Below are positions 24,251 through 34,574 of a stretch of 64,000 bases of DNA, piece after piece. The DNA is taken from the NCBI RefSeq assembly GCF_000765825.2, contig NZ_JRPE02000001.1, forward strand, positions 1 to 64,000, given 5' to 3'. Source of the stretch: Helicobacter magdeburgensis. Its GTDB lineage: Bacteria > Campylobacterota > Campylobacteria > Campylobacterales > Helicobacteraceae. Each line of letters starts with the position of its first letter. Position 1 is the stretch's first letter. Both the position numbers and the translations under genes were made by a program. Under the pieces are notes generated by a model. That model saw nothing but the letters and a program-made list of their open reading frames with translations, had not been told where the DNA came from and ran no database searches.

Positions 24251-25459
24251 TTACTCGTGTCGCAGGGCGTCAATGGGATTAAGCTTTGAAGCGCGTCTTG
24301 CTGGGAGATAGCCAAACAAGATTCCAATAAAAGCAGAAAACAAAAAGGCAACAATGGCTGTTGGCACATCAAAAATAAATGGAATCTCCATATAATAGCT
24401 TAATCCAAGTGAAGCAAAAAACGCCCATATAATCCCAATCAAACCACCAAAGGAGCTTAGTGTAATAGATTCAATCAAAAACTGCATAAGCACTTCACTT
24501 TGCAACGCCCCAATCGCCATACGCGTCCCAATCTCCTTTGTGCGTTCAGTAACGGAGACTAGCATAATATTCATAATGCCAATACCCCCAACAATCAAAC
24601 TCACCCCCGCTATCATACCCAAAAGCCCTGTTAGCCTTTTTGTCGTGGAAGTAAGTGTTTGCTCAATTTGCTTAGTATCCATAATCTCAAAGGAATCTTT
24701 CTCACCAACGCGGACATTCCTTACTTCACGCAAAGCCTGAGTTAAAGCAGGAAGCATTTCGCTAGAATCTGCACTATCCTTTGCCCTAAGCATTAAGCGA
24801 TTGACAAAAAAGAGTGAGTTATTCCCTGAAACAGAGCGTAAAAACGCCTTCATAGGCAGTAAAATCACATCATCTTGATCATTTCCCATACCGCCCTGCC
24901 CTTTAACGCCTATACATTCACATACAATGTTATTTAAGCGGATTTTCTGCCCGAGCGGATTGCTCTCATTAAAAAGATTTTTTCGCACAGATTCACCTAT
25001 CAAGCAGACATTACTCCCTACACGATATTCATTTTCTTCAAAGCCCCTGCCTTCACTGCTATCCCATTGCGTTACTTCAAAAAAGCCTTCCGTTACGCCT
25101 TGAGCCTGTGTAGTGGTATTTTGAGATTGAAACTGCAAAACAACTGAACTTTGTGAGATAGGTGCAACGGCTTGTATATACTCTTGTGTAAGGGCTTGTA
25201 ACTTTTGGGCTTCTTGCAGGCTAAAATTACGGCGTAAATTTGCCCCACTTGGATTCATAGCCCTAGCTGGAAACACAAGCAAAAGATTGCTTCCTAGTGA
25301 AGAAATTCTATCTGTTATCATTTTGGTTGTGCCATTGCCTATGCTAATCATCACAACAACCGCCCCAACGCCAATAATCACGCCAAGCATTGTCAAAAAT
25401 GCGCGTAGAAAATTCCGCCTTATCTGCCGAAAGGCTAACATAAAGGCATTGAGTATCAT
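24251..25459 (-). CDS. macB: MacB-type ABC transporter permease
   Basis: 402 aa: an N-terminal membrane segment, a large periplasmic domain, and three C-terminal membrane segments with the FtsX-like sequence MLVSVTERTKEIGTRMAIGA. This is the permease half of MacB, encoded apart from the ATPase here, whereas MacB in enterobacteria is one fused protein. The start overlaps the ATPase stop (ATGA). With MacA and TolC it would export macrolides, lipopeptides or protein toxins by mechanotransmission. Confidence 0.9.
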   Translation of the reverse strand: MILNAFMLAFRQIRRNFLRAFLTMLGVIIGVGAVVVMISIGNGTTKMITDRISSLGSNLLLVFPARAMNPSGANLRRNFSLQEAQKLQALTQEYIQAVAPISQSSVVLQFQSQNTTTQAQGVTEGFFEVTQWDSSEGRGFEENEYRVGSNVCLIGESVRKNLFNESNPLGQKIRLNNIVCECIGVKGQGGMGNDQDDVILLPMKAFLRSVSGNNSLFFVNRLMLRAKDSADSSEMLPALTQALREVRNVRVGEKDSFEIMDTKQIEQTLTSTTKRLTGLLGMIAGVSLIVGGIGIMNIMLVSVTERTKEIGTRMAIGALQSEVLMQFLIESITLSSFGGLIGIIWAFFASLGLSYYMEIPFIFDVPTAIVAFLFSAFIGILFGYLPARRASKLNPIDALRHE

Positions 25460-26235
25460 AAATCCCCCTTAGAATCCATCTCTAAAGTATCAGTAGTTAT
25501 AGAATCCGCCCTTAAAGATTCAGCCTTTTGAGCGTTTAAAGTATCGCTTTGTGAATCTGCTACCAACTTACCATCTAAAAAATGCAATTCTCTCTTAGCA
25601 TATCTCGCCATATCCGGCTCGTGCGTTACCATAAGAATCGTAATACCTAAACTTTGATTTAAGCTCTTTAGAATCTCCATTATCTCCACACTTCTTTTGG
25701 TATCAAGATTGCCTGTTGGCTCATCGGCAAGTAAAAAAAGTGGCTCCTGTGCGATTGCCCTAGCGATAGCCACTCTTTGCTGCTGTCCGCCACTTAATTT
25801 TGCACTTGTATGCTCTGCCCATTCTCTAAGCCCTACTTTATCAAGGGCTTTCAAGGCTATCTCTTCACGTACTGCCTTTTTCACCCCACGATACATTAGG
25901 GGCAGCTCCACATTTTCAAGTGCCGTTGTGCGGGGCAGGAGATTAAATCCTTGAAAAATAAAGCCTATATAATTGCGGCGGAGCAAGGCACGTTCATTGT
26001 GAGATAAGCTAAACACATCTATATCCCCAAAGTGATATTCTCCACTACTCCCCACATCAAGTGTGCCTAGAATATTAGCAAGGCTTGATTTGCCCGATCC
26101 ACTAGGACCCATAAGGGCGACAAACTCCCCTTTATCTATCTGCAAACTCACGCCATTTAATGCTTCAAACGCACTCTCTCCCTTGCCATAAGTCTTATGT
26201 ATGTTTTTTAGGACAATAAAATTATGAGATTCCAT
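25456..26235 (-). CDS. MacB-type ABC transporter ATPase
   Basis: 259 aa. Walker A GPSGSGKSSL, signature LSGGQQQRVAIARA, Walker B LFLLADEPTGNLD, and the H-loop VTHEPD are all present. A C-terminal extension of about 35 Ser/Asp-rich residues follows the core domain. It pairs with the permease downstream and follows macA by 9 bp. Confidence 0.93.
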   Translation of the reverse strand: MESHNFIVLKNIHKTYGKGESAFEALNGVSLQIDKGEFVALMGPSGSGKSSLANILGTLDVGSSGEYHFGDIDVFSLSHNERALLRRNYIGFIFQGFNLLPRTTALENVELPLMYRGVKKAVREEIALKALDKVGLREWAEHTSAKLSGGQQQRVAIARAIAQEPLFLLADEPTGNLDTKRSVEIMEILKSLNQSLGITILMVTHEPDMARYAKRELHFLDGKLVADSQSDTLNAQKAESLRADSITTDTLEMDSKGDL

Positions 26236-26244
26236 ATCTCTGCC

Positions 26245-27546
26245 CTACTTCATATTCACATTTGTAATGATGGGCGTTGTCTCATCAATGCCACTTAGAA
26301 TCTGCGTAAAACTCCCATTGCTAATGCCTAGCTCCACGCTCACAGATTCTGCCTTGCCATTTTTTAGAATCCACAAAGTCCCTGTTTTTGTATGATCTTT
26401 TTGTTTGCTATGAATCTGTGCTTTTGGGCGGGGTGGCGGAGCAAACATACTCCCAAGAGATGAACTAGTTTTTTTTACCCCCACTTTTTGCAAGGATTTA
26501 TTTAAGTCAAAATACAAAGCCGAGCTTGGCACAAGCAGAGCATTTTCCGCCTTTGCGGTAATAATATCAGCCGTAGCACTCATATCGGGGCGTAAAAGCA
26601 AGGATTTATTATCCACTTCAATTTTAGCACGATAAATGACAATATTAGAGCTAGAGCTACTAGAATTACTAGAGTTTGAACTTGTTGTGCTGCCATCACC
26701 TGAACCAAAATTCACACGATTAACCTTTGCGTGAAAGATTCTATCCGGATAAGCATCAACACTAAAAGTAACCTCCTGTCCCTCTTTAACCTTGCCAATA
26801 TCTGCTTCTGAAATACTCGCATACAGCTGCATTTCTTCTAAATTTTCAGCCACCTTAAATAAAGTTGGTGCTTGAAAACTCGCCGCCACACTCTGCCCTA
26901 CTTCCACATTGCGAGAAAGCACAATACCATCAACGGGGGATATGATGATAGAATTTTTTAAATCAATCTTAGCACTTTCAATACTTGTTTGAATCTCCAC
27001 AATGGAAGCGCGTTTAATATCCACATCAGCTCTTGCACTTGTATAATTTGTCTTAGCATTTTGTAGCTCCAAAAGTGAAGGTGAAGCTCCATTAGTCGCA
27101 TTATATAGCTCTTGTAATCTATCATAATTCCACTTTTTATCCTTTAAAGTTTGCTCGCTTGCTTTGAGCTGGGCTTTAGCGGAATTAAGCTGTGCGGTGT
27201 ATTTAGCAATCTGCTGATTGATACTATCAGGATTGATACGCGCTAGAATCTGCCCCTTTTTGACTTCATCATTTTCTTCTACTAGCACTTCAAGCACAAG
27301 CCCGGATATAACACTGCCGATTTCCACTTCATTCACAGGGGAAAGTGAGCCAGAAGCTGAAATGCTTGAGTGTATATCACCCCTTGTTGCGTGTGTGGTT
27401 TCAAAGCTAATTTTTTCTTCAAATAGCCACCATACAAGCCAAGAGCTTACAATGATAGCCACTAAAACAACGATGATAATGCCCCACGCTAATGGAGTAA
27501 GCTTTTTTCTTATTTTTTTTGGTTTCAATGTTTGGTAGAGATTCAT
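26245..27546 (-). CDS. macA: MacA-type periplasmic adaptor
   Basis: 433 aa HlyD/RND-type membrane fusion protein: N-terminal membrane anchor (LAWGIIIVVLVAIIVSSWLV), lipoyl half-motifs (GSVISGLVLEVLVEENDEVK and ISPVDGIVLSRNVEVGQSVA) around a coiled-coil hairpin, then beta-barrel domains. A Ser/Asn-rich insertion lies around residue 290. It bridges MacB to the outer-membrane channel. Overlaps the tolC-like gene by 4 bp. Confidence 0.93.
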   Translation of the reverse strand: MNLYQTLKPKKIRKKLTPLAWGIIIVVLVAIIVSSWLVWWLFEEKISFETTHATRGDIHSSISASGSLSPVNEVEIGSVISGLVLEVLVEENDEVKKGQILARINPDSINQQIAKYTAQLNSAKAQLKASEQTLKDKKWNYDRLQELYNATNGASPSLLELQNAKTNYTSARADVDIKRASIVEIQTSIESAKIDLKNSIIISPVDGIVLSRNVEVGQSVAASFQAPTLFKVAENLEEMQLYASISEADIGKVKEGQEVTFSVDAYPDRIFHAKVNRVNFGSGDGSTTSSNSSNSSSSSSNIVIYRAKIEVDNKSLLLRPDMSATADIITAKAENALLVPSSALYFDLNKSLQKVGVKKTSSSLGSMFAPPPRPKAQIHSKQKDHTKTGTLWILKNGKAESVSVELGISNGSFTQILSGIDETTPIITNVNMK

Positions 27547-29087
27547 TGTTTTTCCCCTTTTGATAAAGTGTCGGTTTGCGTGTTGAGTTGAGCTGAAGTA
27601 TCTAACGCAAGATTCCCGCCTAATGCTTTAAAAAGCGTAATGAGTGAGAGAATTTCTTGTGTCTTTGCGGTAAAAAGCTGTGTTTGCGAAGAAAGATAGG
27701 TGTTTTCCTGCGTTAAAAAATCATTTGTATCAAGCAATCCGCGCGTATTTTTAGCCCTATTGCTTTCATAGGCTTTTATTGCTACTTCATAGGCATTTTG
27801 CGTATTTTGAGTTTGTCGTTTTTTAGATTCTATATCAAACAAAGCATTTTCAATTTCACCCAAAGCAGTGTTAATATTATTTTGCAAGGTGTAATACGCC
27901 TCTTTACTTAGCTCCTTTTGGATAAGGTAATTTTGCTTTAAAGATGTGCGATTAAGAAGCGGGGCGGTAATGGAATTTGCGATTTGAAACACAAGCGAGC
28001 CTGCCCCTGCACTACTATATAGAATCTCGCCCACAGAGCCACTTAGAGAAATGCTAGGCAATCTTGCAGCTTTTGCGTTAGTTTGCTTGTAAAGTTGGGA
28101 ATGCAGGGTGTATAGGCTAGATTCAATATCGGGGCGGGAGAGCAGAATCTCACTTGGCATTTTATCTATGTAAAAAGTCGTAATTTGCGGAAAAGCATAG
28201 GCAGATTCCATAAAATCTATATGTTTATATAGCTCACCAGATTCAATATTGAGCAACACAAGCAGGGCGTTTTTATTTTGTTCAAAGGTGTAAAGTAAGC
28301 TCTCATAATTATTTTTTTGTGTCGTGGTATTTGCTACAAAGCTTTGATATGTCGCAATGTCAATAAGCCCAACTTGCAGTTTTTCTGCATTGATAGATTC
28401 TATATGTTGAAGATTTTCAAGCGTGTTTTTGGCTAAATTTAGGGCATTGGCATTTTCACGCAGTGTAAAATACAAACTTGCCACTTCGGCAATGAGTGAG
28501 ATTTGTGCGTAGGCAAGGTTACTTTGAGCGGTAGCATAGTCTTTTTTACTTGATTGTCGCAGGGCATTAAGCTTACCAAATAAATCAATCTCCCAGCTCA
28601 TACCCACACTTGCATTTATAGAGTTTGCACCCGGGCGAATCATCGTGCTTTGCGAAAGGGTGCGTCTATCAATATAGCTTGAGTTAAGAGAGCCATTGAT
28701 TGTAGGCAGCATACTTGCTGTGTTGATTTTCACTTGCGATTTGGCTTGTTTGATACGAGATGCCATTGTTAGCACATTGGTGTTGTTTTCTAGAGCAATA
28801 TAAAGCAGGGAATGAAGTGTCTTATCATCAATAAGGGCTATAAATTGTCTTAGGCTAAAAGGCTCATCATCTGTGTGATTTTGGGGAGATTCTAGATTCT
28901 GTTGCGTTTTAGAATCTTGTGAATCTTTAATAAGTGAAGGGGCGTTGCGAAATTGCTGTGGGATATGCGTTTGCGTAGCAGTCTCTTCAAGGCTTGGAAT
29001 CTTGGTGCTACACCCTGCAAAAATACAAACAAGCAAGATTCTGCTAAACACTCTAAAATGCGTTTTATAATATGCTGCTTTGCCCAC
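27543..29087 (-). CDS. TolC/NodT-family outer-membrane efflux lipoprotein
   Basis: 514 aa. The signal sequence ends in a lipobox (CIFAGC), and two repeated helical OEP halves follow (ANTTTQKNNYESLLYTFEQN; QNTQNAYEVAIKAYESNRAK). First gene of the minus-strand efflux operon tolC-macA-macB. It ends the ordinary chromosome on this side; the ICE begins about 110 bp away in the other orientation. Confidence 0.9.
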   Translation of the reverse strand: MGKAAYYKTHFRVFSRILLVCIFAGCSTKIPSLEETATQTHIPQQFRNAPSLIKDSQDSKTQQNLESPQNHTDDEPFSLRQFIALIDDKTLHSLLYIALENNTNVLTMASRIKQAKSQVKINTASMLPTINGSLNSSYIDRRTLSQSTMIRPGANSINASVGMSWEIDLFGKLNALRQSSKKDYATAQSNLAYAQISLIAEVASLYFTLRENANALNLAKNTLENLQHIESINAEKLQVGLIDIATYQSFVANTTTQKNNYESLLYTFEQNKNALLVLLNIESGELYKHIDFMESAYAFPQITTFYIDKMPSEILLSRPDIESSLYTLHSQLYKQTNAKAARLPSISLSGSVGEILYSSAGAGSLVFQIANSITAPLLNRTSLKQNYLIQKELSKEAYYTLQNNINTALGEIENALFDIESKKRQTQNTQNAYEVAIKAYESNRAKNTRGLLDTNDFLTQENTYLSSQTQLFTAKTQEILSLITLFKALGGNLALDTSAQLNTQTDTLSKGEKQ

Positions 29088-29197
29088 TAGAATCCTTAAT
29101 AAAAAATAAAGCTTGGCATACTACTGAAAAAATGTGAATTTTAAGTGAAGTTGTATTTTAAAGCAAACTCTAAGTTTTAGGAGGAATGGAGCAATGA

Positions 29198-29914
29198 ATG
29201 TCTTACATTTCCACCAAAGACTTGGACTCGGCATTAAAACGAGAGCTTGTTCTAGCAAAAACTTATAAACTCTTACTTCCTTACTTCAAAGCGTATAAGA
29301 ATCCAAAAATCTTTTTGTTTCTTATGGGTTTAATTGAAAAATCATCTCTAAGAAACACACGAAGCGTAATTTTCAATATCCTAGACACTTCCTATGAGTT
29401 TGATATTTGCGAAAAAACAATCAAATCTTGGCTCAAGCAATTAGAGAATCTTAAATTGCTTAAAACACAATCTAGGAAAAATCAGCTTTATGCGGTAGAG
29501 CTTTTTGACTATGAAGCTGCAATCTCTAAGGCAGAAAATGCGGAGACAGAGCAAAAACAAACTCAAAGCACTTCATCTTGTGGAATCAATCTTCCAACTC
29601 CAACAACAGAAATGCCAACGAGATTCTACAAGAATATACAAAACATCATCAACAAAATAATCAAAACTCAAGGGCTGCAAGAGAAGAAATTTAAGCTTGA
29701 TGAAGAGCAATGGAGATTAGCCCCAAATCAAACAAAAACAAAAAGCTACAAAAAGGTCATCATTGAATTTGAAAACACACATAATTCACAATTTATAGCA
29801 CTTCTTACCTACGAGCAAATTACAGGCAAGAGTCTTCCTAGTCTTTCACACCCCTATCATCAACAGATCATTAGGGCGAATCTCAAAAAATCACTCAAGC
29901 TGATAGCAGCTTAA
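29198..29914 (+). CDS. Putative winged-helix DNA-binding protein, first ICE gene
   Basis: 238 aa, not assigned to a named family. Around residues 55-107 the pattern (FNILDTSYEFDICEKTIKSW then LKQLENLKLLKTQSRKNQLY) looks like a winged helix-turn-helix. A Gln/Thr/Ser-rich linker follows, then a basic C-terminal domain. A GGAG site lies 7 nt before ATG 29198; another ATG at 29194 is out of frame. Placed directly before virB2, it may regulate the transfer operon or act in ICE replication; this is inference. Confidence 0.6.
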   Translation: MSYISTKDLDSALKRELVLAKTYKLLLPYFKAYKNPKIFLFLMGLIEKSSLRNTRSVIFNILDTSYEFDICEKTIKSWLKQLENLKLLKTQSRKNQLYAVELFDYEAAISKAENAETEQKQTQSTSSCGINLPTPTTEMPTRFYKNIQNIINKIIKTQGLQEKKFKLDEEQWRLAPNQTKTKSYKKVIIEFENTHNSQFIALLTYEQITGKSLPSLSHPYHQQIIRANLKKSLKLIAA

Positions 29915-29937
29915 TCTTAATTTCAAAGGAGAAAAAA

Positions 29938-30249
29938 ATGAGACCAATCACAATGCAAGGACAAGATAGAAAATCTTTAGTGTTTAAATTTTTAGTTATT
30001 GCTACTATTTCAATGCTGCTCCCAGAAGTTGCACTATGTGCTGACTTGCAAAGTATGACAACAAAAATATTTGGCTGGATTAAAACTGCACTTACAGCAG
30101 TTGGAACATTGGTAATTGTTGCAGTGGGTATTTATTTCCTTAAAAATCTTGAAAGATGGAAAGAAATATTCTTAATGTGTGTAGGAATTATTGGTGCAAC
30201 CCTACTTATTATGAATGCGGATACTATTTCTCGCTGGGCATTTAATTAA
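29938..30249 (+). CDS. virB2: VirB2-like pilin
   Basis: 103 aa with a long signal region ending near ALCADLQ, then two hydrophobic helices (ALTAVGTLVIVAVGIYFL and IFLMCVGIIGATLLIM) separated by a basic loop, the layout of VirB2/TrbC pilins. It follows an AAAGGAG site and is 9 bp from virB3, the standard order. Confidence 0.75.
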   Translation: MRPITMQGQDRKSLVFKFLVIATISMLLPEVALCADLQSMTTKIFGWIKTALTAVGTLVIVAVGIYFLKNLERWKEIFLMCVGIIGATLLIMNADTISRWAFN

Positions 30250-30258
30250 AGGCAAACG

Positions 30259-30522
30259 ATGATAAAAATTAATTCAGTAGCTACCGAAAACATAAGGGAG
30301 CTGACAAAAAAAGAAAAAGTTTTGCGGCTCAACCTAAAATCTTGGGTAATTGCTATAATGAGTGGCTTAATAACACAACCACACATTGGAATTTATGCCT
30401 TTGTGTTGTTTGCTTCCATTCTTATATTTTTTTACATTGCAGAGTTTTTTGATGATGACATTGTAGATATTGCCTTATCAAATCTACAAATGAAAACAGG
30501 TATCCCAACTTATCTTCCATAG
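30259..30522 (+). CDS. virB3: VirB3-like inner-membrane protein
   Basis: 87 aa with one long hydrophobic region (IAMSGLITQPHIGIYAFVLF, then ASILIFFYIAEFF). Short hydrophobic protein between the pilin and the VirB4 region, as VirB3 always is. Family assignment rests on position, length and hydrophobicity. Confidence 0.7.
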   Translation: MIKINSVATENIRELTKKEKVLRLNLKSWVIAIMSGLITQPHIGIYAFVLFASILIFFYIAEFFDDDIVDIALSNLQMKTGIPTYLP

Positions 30523-30530
30523 GAATAAAA

Positions 30531-30848
30531 ATGATAAAACTTAAAACAATAGCAAAAAGAGTAAATGGCAGAATCCTAGCAAATACATTTTCCATTCTTG
30601 GACATATCATAGGCTTTGTATTTGTTGTAATGCTTGTAAGTTTTGCATACTACATAGTAATGCCAAATCAAAGTGATGTAGGTTTAGGAGCATATCAAAG
30701 CATTATAGATTCTTATGACAACAAATTAAAAAAGGTTGATGATTTTCTTGAAAAACTCTCTTTGCAAGATGAAATCATATCTCTAGAAAAAGAACTATAT
30801 AGTATTAATAATGAAAATCAAACATTAACCGATAGCAAGGCAAAATAA
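30531..30848 (+). CDS. Membrane-anchored coiled-coil protein of the T4SS cluster
   Basis: 105 aa: cytoplasmic basic start, one membrane helix (HIIGFVFVVMLVSFAYYIVM), then a charged coiled coil (DNKLKKVDDFLEKL, DEIISLEKELYSIN). Not recognised; it does not look like a canonical VirB protein. Its TAA overlaps the virB4 ATG by one base, so it is coupled to VirB4. Confidence 0.6.
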   Translation: MIKLKTIAKRVNGRILANTFSILGHIIGFVFVVMLVSFAYYIVMPNQSDVGLGAYQSIIDSYDNKLKKVDDFLEKLSLQDEIISLEKELYSINNENQTLTDSKAK

Positions 30849-33191
30849 TGAATATTACAGAAAAACTTAAACACAACATCGCTAATTTGATATTCTGCCT
30901 TACCTAATCAATATTCAATATGCGAAGAGAACAATATTTCAGGAATCTATGATGAAAATTTTCTCATTACCAAAACTGAAAATTTTGTTGGAGCTATTGA
31001 ACTTGAAGGTTTTAATTATAATGCTGTTACCGACCAAAGACTGATAGACTTGTCAATAGATAGGATAAATTCTCTTAACACATTAAATGATACCATAGAA
31101 GCAAGAATTGTGGTGCGTAGAAGAGAGATGACCTACAATAGAGAGTATGAAATAGATAATATCTATGCCAAAAAACTGATTAATCAGTGGGAAAATAATC
31201 AAAAAGTATTTGTTAATTCTTATATGATTATTTTTGAAACAAAGAATACAGGCACAAAAGGCTTTTTTGAAAAGAAAAAGCTTGAGATGACAACATCAAT
31301 CACAGAGGATAGCGATAACAATATTACTTATGTCAATAAACTAACTATCCTTAAAGCTACCATTGAAAGATTCATACAAACGCTTTCTATCTATGAACCT
31401 AAAATGCTTAATTCCACAGATATTTTGCGTTTTTATGCTGAATATATTAATGGTGTATATATTCCAGTCAAAGCTCACAATGGACTATTAAGCGATAGCT
31501 ACATAGGCAGCCTAGTGAGCTTTCATAAAGATTATTTCATACAAGATTTTAACGGACATAAAATCTTTAATCGCTTTATTGGCATTAAAGCCTACGATAC
31601 AGAAGAAATAACAAGCCTTACAATCAGCAATATCTTACATTCTCATTATGAGCTTGATTTTTATTTGAGTATAGATTCTATTTCAAAAGAAAAAGCCCAA
31701 GCAAAAATCAAGCAAAAAATGAAACTTGCTCCAAGCTTTGCTAAGGCTCAATTACACGATTTAAAAGAAATGATAGATTCTGATAGGCTTTATATGCAAA
31801 ACCTATCCTATACCATTCTCATTAAGGCAAAAAGCAAAGATGAGCTGAATGAAGCAAGCGGCACAATCTTAAATGAACTCAAAAATGCAGGGCTGATTGC
31901 TGTAAATGAAACACTCAATCTCCAACCCACATTTTTTAGTATGTTTCCTAACAAATCATTCCTTAATGCACGAAAACGCACACATACAAGCAAAAGTATC
32001 AGCACAATGATTCTATTTGAAAAGGAATATCTAGGCAAAACCAAAAATAGCTGGGGCGATACACCTGTTACCTTACTTAAAAATCAAAGTATGTCGCCAT
32101 ATCTCTTTAATTTTCACGCAGATGAAACAAAGCAGGTTGTGGGACACACTATGATTGTGGGCGGCACAGGTGCAGGGAAAACCACACTTGTTTCATTTTT
32201 AATGGCAAATCTCTTTAAATACGATATAGACTTACTTGCCCTTGATAGATTGAATGGACTTTATAGCTTTACAGAGTTTTTAGATGGGGAATACAATAAT
32301 GGAGAGGATTTTTATATTAATCCCTTTACATTGCCTGATGATACAGAATCTGTAACATTTCTTACTTCTTGGCTTGTGTCAATGATAGGATTAAATCCTG
32401 AACCAACAACACAAGAAGAAGCCGAGAAACTAAAAAGCATTGAATCTGTTATTAGAAACTTGTATCATCATCTCACACCACAAGGACACGGCTTCTCACT
32501 TAAAGATGTTAAAGAAAATATCACAAAAACAAACGATCAGCATATACCTTTGCAACTTGAGAGATATTTGCAAAACCCACTTTTCAATAAAGAACACGAT
32601 GCCCTAGAGTTTAAGAAAAAGCTCACTACGCTTAATATGGACTTTATCATTGAAAATGAAAAAGATGCAGGGCTTATCGCTCATTATCTCTTTCACAAAA
32701 TGATATATCGTGCAAAAAACAGCAATAAAGGCTGTTTTATCTTTATTGATGAGTTTAAAAGCTATCTTTCAAACCCAACTTTTAATGAGCGAATTGCTTT
32801 GACGCTCACTCAAGCACGAAAGGTTAATAGTGTGCTTGCTATGGCATTTCAAGATATGCACCAGCTTGATAATGTTAAAAATGCAGAATCCTTTGTAAGA
32901 AACCTAGCTCATATTATCATATTCCCTACTTCAGACATTGAGATTTTTGCCAAATACAACATTCATCTTGCTGATAATGAGATTAACTTCCTTGTCAATA
33001 CTGGACAAAATGAAAGAAAAGTATTGATTAAAAATCTCATAGACCCAACAAAGAGCAATATTATTGATGTGAATCTCGCACGACTTGGCAAATATCTAAA
33101 AATCCTAAGTTCAGATTCTGATACCGTTAATACTATCAAAAAACTTAAGGTTCAACACCCTAATTGGAAGGAGATGTTCTTAAATGCCTAA
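30848..33191 (+). pseudogene. virB4: VirB4 ATPase, interrupted by a frameshift near its start
   Basis: ATG 30848 opens MNITEKLKHNIANLIFC, then hits TAA at 30905. From 30900 the +1 frame continues as LPNQYSICEENNISGIYDEN and runs open to 33191. One extra base around 30890-30900 would explain it. The long frame has Walker A VGGTGAGKTTLV and Walker B CFIFIDEF, so the ATPase core is intact (713 aa from the first ATG at 31050). VirB4 energises pilus assembly and substrate transfer. Either the gene is inactive, a start such as 31050 gives an N-truncated protein, or the base is a sequencing error. Confidence 0.85.
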
Positions 33192-34419
33192 TGTATATAA
33201 CTTTATTATGGATTTATTCCAAAGTATTGCAAGTAGCTTTGGCACAAGTCTTACAGCCTCACTTGTGAATGTTTTAAAGATAAATATTCTATTTACAGCC
33301 ATTGGTATGATAATTATCATTACATTTGCAGTCAAAAAAATGCAAGATAATGATCTTTTCACAATTAAAACAATGATTGCTATTGTCTTAATGCTTTGCT
33401 ATCTCGCATTATTTAATTGGGCTATGCACAATCCACAAACTTATTTTCAATATTTTAGTTATCTTATAGATTATCCCTCAAATGCCATATCAAAGCAGAT
33501 TCTAGGAGCAGTCGCACACATACAACCCCAAGCAAGTTCAGGGAACTTTAATGGAGGTATAGATGTGCTTATCCAACAAGCTCTTAATGTAGGCTTAAAG
33601 CTTTTAGACAAAGTCAATATAAGTATTGGCTTTACAGGTATGCAAGGCACACTCTCTCAACTCATTGCAGGACTTGTATATTTCTTATGCACCATTATTT
33701 TTACAATCCTTGTTTTGTTTATCATTATCGTAGCTTCACTTCAAGTAATGATTTGGAAAAGTTTAAGCATTCTTATTGTGGCTCTTGGATTCTTGCCTCA
33801 AACAAGAGGATTAATAGGCAAATACATAATGTTTCTTATCACACTCACAATGTATAAGCCTATGGTGCTAACTATCGCATTCTTTAATACAAAAGTTTCT
33901 GAATATGTGCTTACACAAATGCCTGATGATAGTGCATTTAAAAATGCAAGTATGATAGAAGTATCAGGACATCAAGCCACAATAGTAGGCTATATAGCTC
34001 TAGGTATTATAGGCTGCTTTATATGTGTGTTTCTAGTCAAACAAGTCCCAGATTTTCTAAGCAATATTATGGGATCAAGCACAAGTGTAGGCAAAGGTAT
34101 GGCAACAGCTGCCACAGGAGCTATGGCATTAGCAACAGGTGCAGCTGCAGCAGGAAGTGTAGCAAGTGCAACATCTCCAGCTAAAGCAGCTTATCAAGCT
34201 GCAGGTGGAGGATTAGGAGGTATAGCCAATGCCGCAGCAGGTATTGCCACAATGGGCTTATCTAATAAACTAGGAGGCAACAAATTAGGAGAAAAAGCAA
34301 ATGATGTAATAAATAAAAGTAAGGCAGGTAATTTTACAAATAATGCCCTCTCAAAGGGTATATCAGCAGGAACAAACGCTGTTAAAGGCTTAGGTAATAA
34401 ACTTAGTGGAAAAGGATAA
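33184..34419 (+). CDS. virB6: VirB6-like polytopic membrane protein
   Basis: 411 aa with about six membrane segments between residues 30 and 300 (for example NILFTAIGMIIIITFAV, IIFTILVLFIIIVASLQVMI, ATIVGYIALGIIGCFICVFL) and an Ala/Gly-rich flexible C-terminal tail of about 100 residues. It forms the inner-membrane channel platform. It overlaps the VirB4 end by 8 bp and is followed by a lipoprotein gene. Confidence 0.85.
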   Translation: MPNVYNFIMDLFQSIASSFGTSLTASLVNVLKINILFTAIGMIIIITFAVKKMQDNDLFTIKTMIAIVLMLCYLALFNWAMHNPQTYFQYFSYLIDYPSNAISKQILGAVAHIQPQASSGNFNGGIDVLIQQALNVGLKLLDKVNISIGFTGMQGTLSQLIAGLVYFLCTIIFTILVLFIIIVASLQVMIWKSLSILIVALGFLPQTRGLIGKYIMFLITLTMYKPMVLTIAFFNTKVSEYVLTQMPDDSAFKNASMIEVSGHQATIVGYIALGIIGCFICVFLVKQVPDFLSNIMGSSTSVGKGMATAATGAMALATGAAAAGSVASATSPAKAAYQAAGGGLGGIANAAAGIATMGLSNKLGGNKLGEKANDVINKSKAGNFTNNALSKGISAGTNAVKGLGNKLSGKG

Positions 34420-34422
34420 AAA

Positions 34423-34569
34423 ATGAAACATATACTCACAACTCTCTGTTTAAGCTGCGTTATTTTTGCACATTTTGGATGTGCGGCTATGCGAGATTCT
34501 AAAAGATACGAAATGAAAAAAAGCCCTTGTGCTTGTCTTGACTTACCACAAACAAAAATTAATGGATAA
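34423..34569 (+). CDS. virB7: VirB7-like small lipoprotein
   Basis: 48 aa. The signal MKHILTTLCLSCVIFAHFG is followed by the lipobox Cys and a short basic tail (MRDSKRYEMKK). Size, lipobox and position between virB6 and virB8 match VirB7, which anchors the VirB9 ring in the outer membrane. The tail has two further Cys near the end (PCACLD), available for disulfides. Confidence 0.65.
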   Translation: MKHILTTLCLSCVIFAHFGCAAMRDSKRYEMKKSPCACLDLPQTKING

Positions 34570-34574
34570 ATGTA

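Noticed and set aside
26640-26700. Ser/Asn run in MacA as a frameshift or repeat artefact
   Set aside because: Frame is intact, and such low-complexity loops are tolerated between adaptor domains.
29088-29197. ICE left attachment site
   Set aside because: The right end is outside the window, so no direct repeat can be matched.
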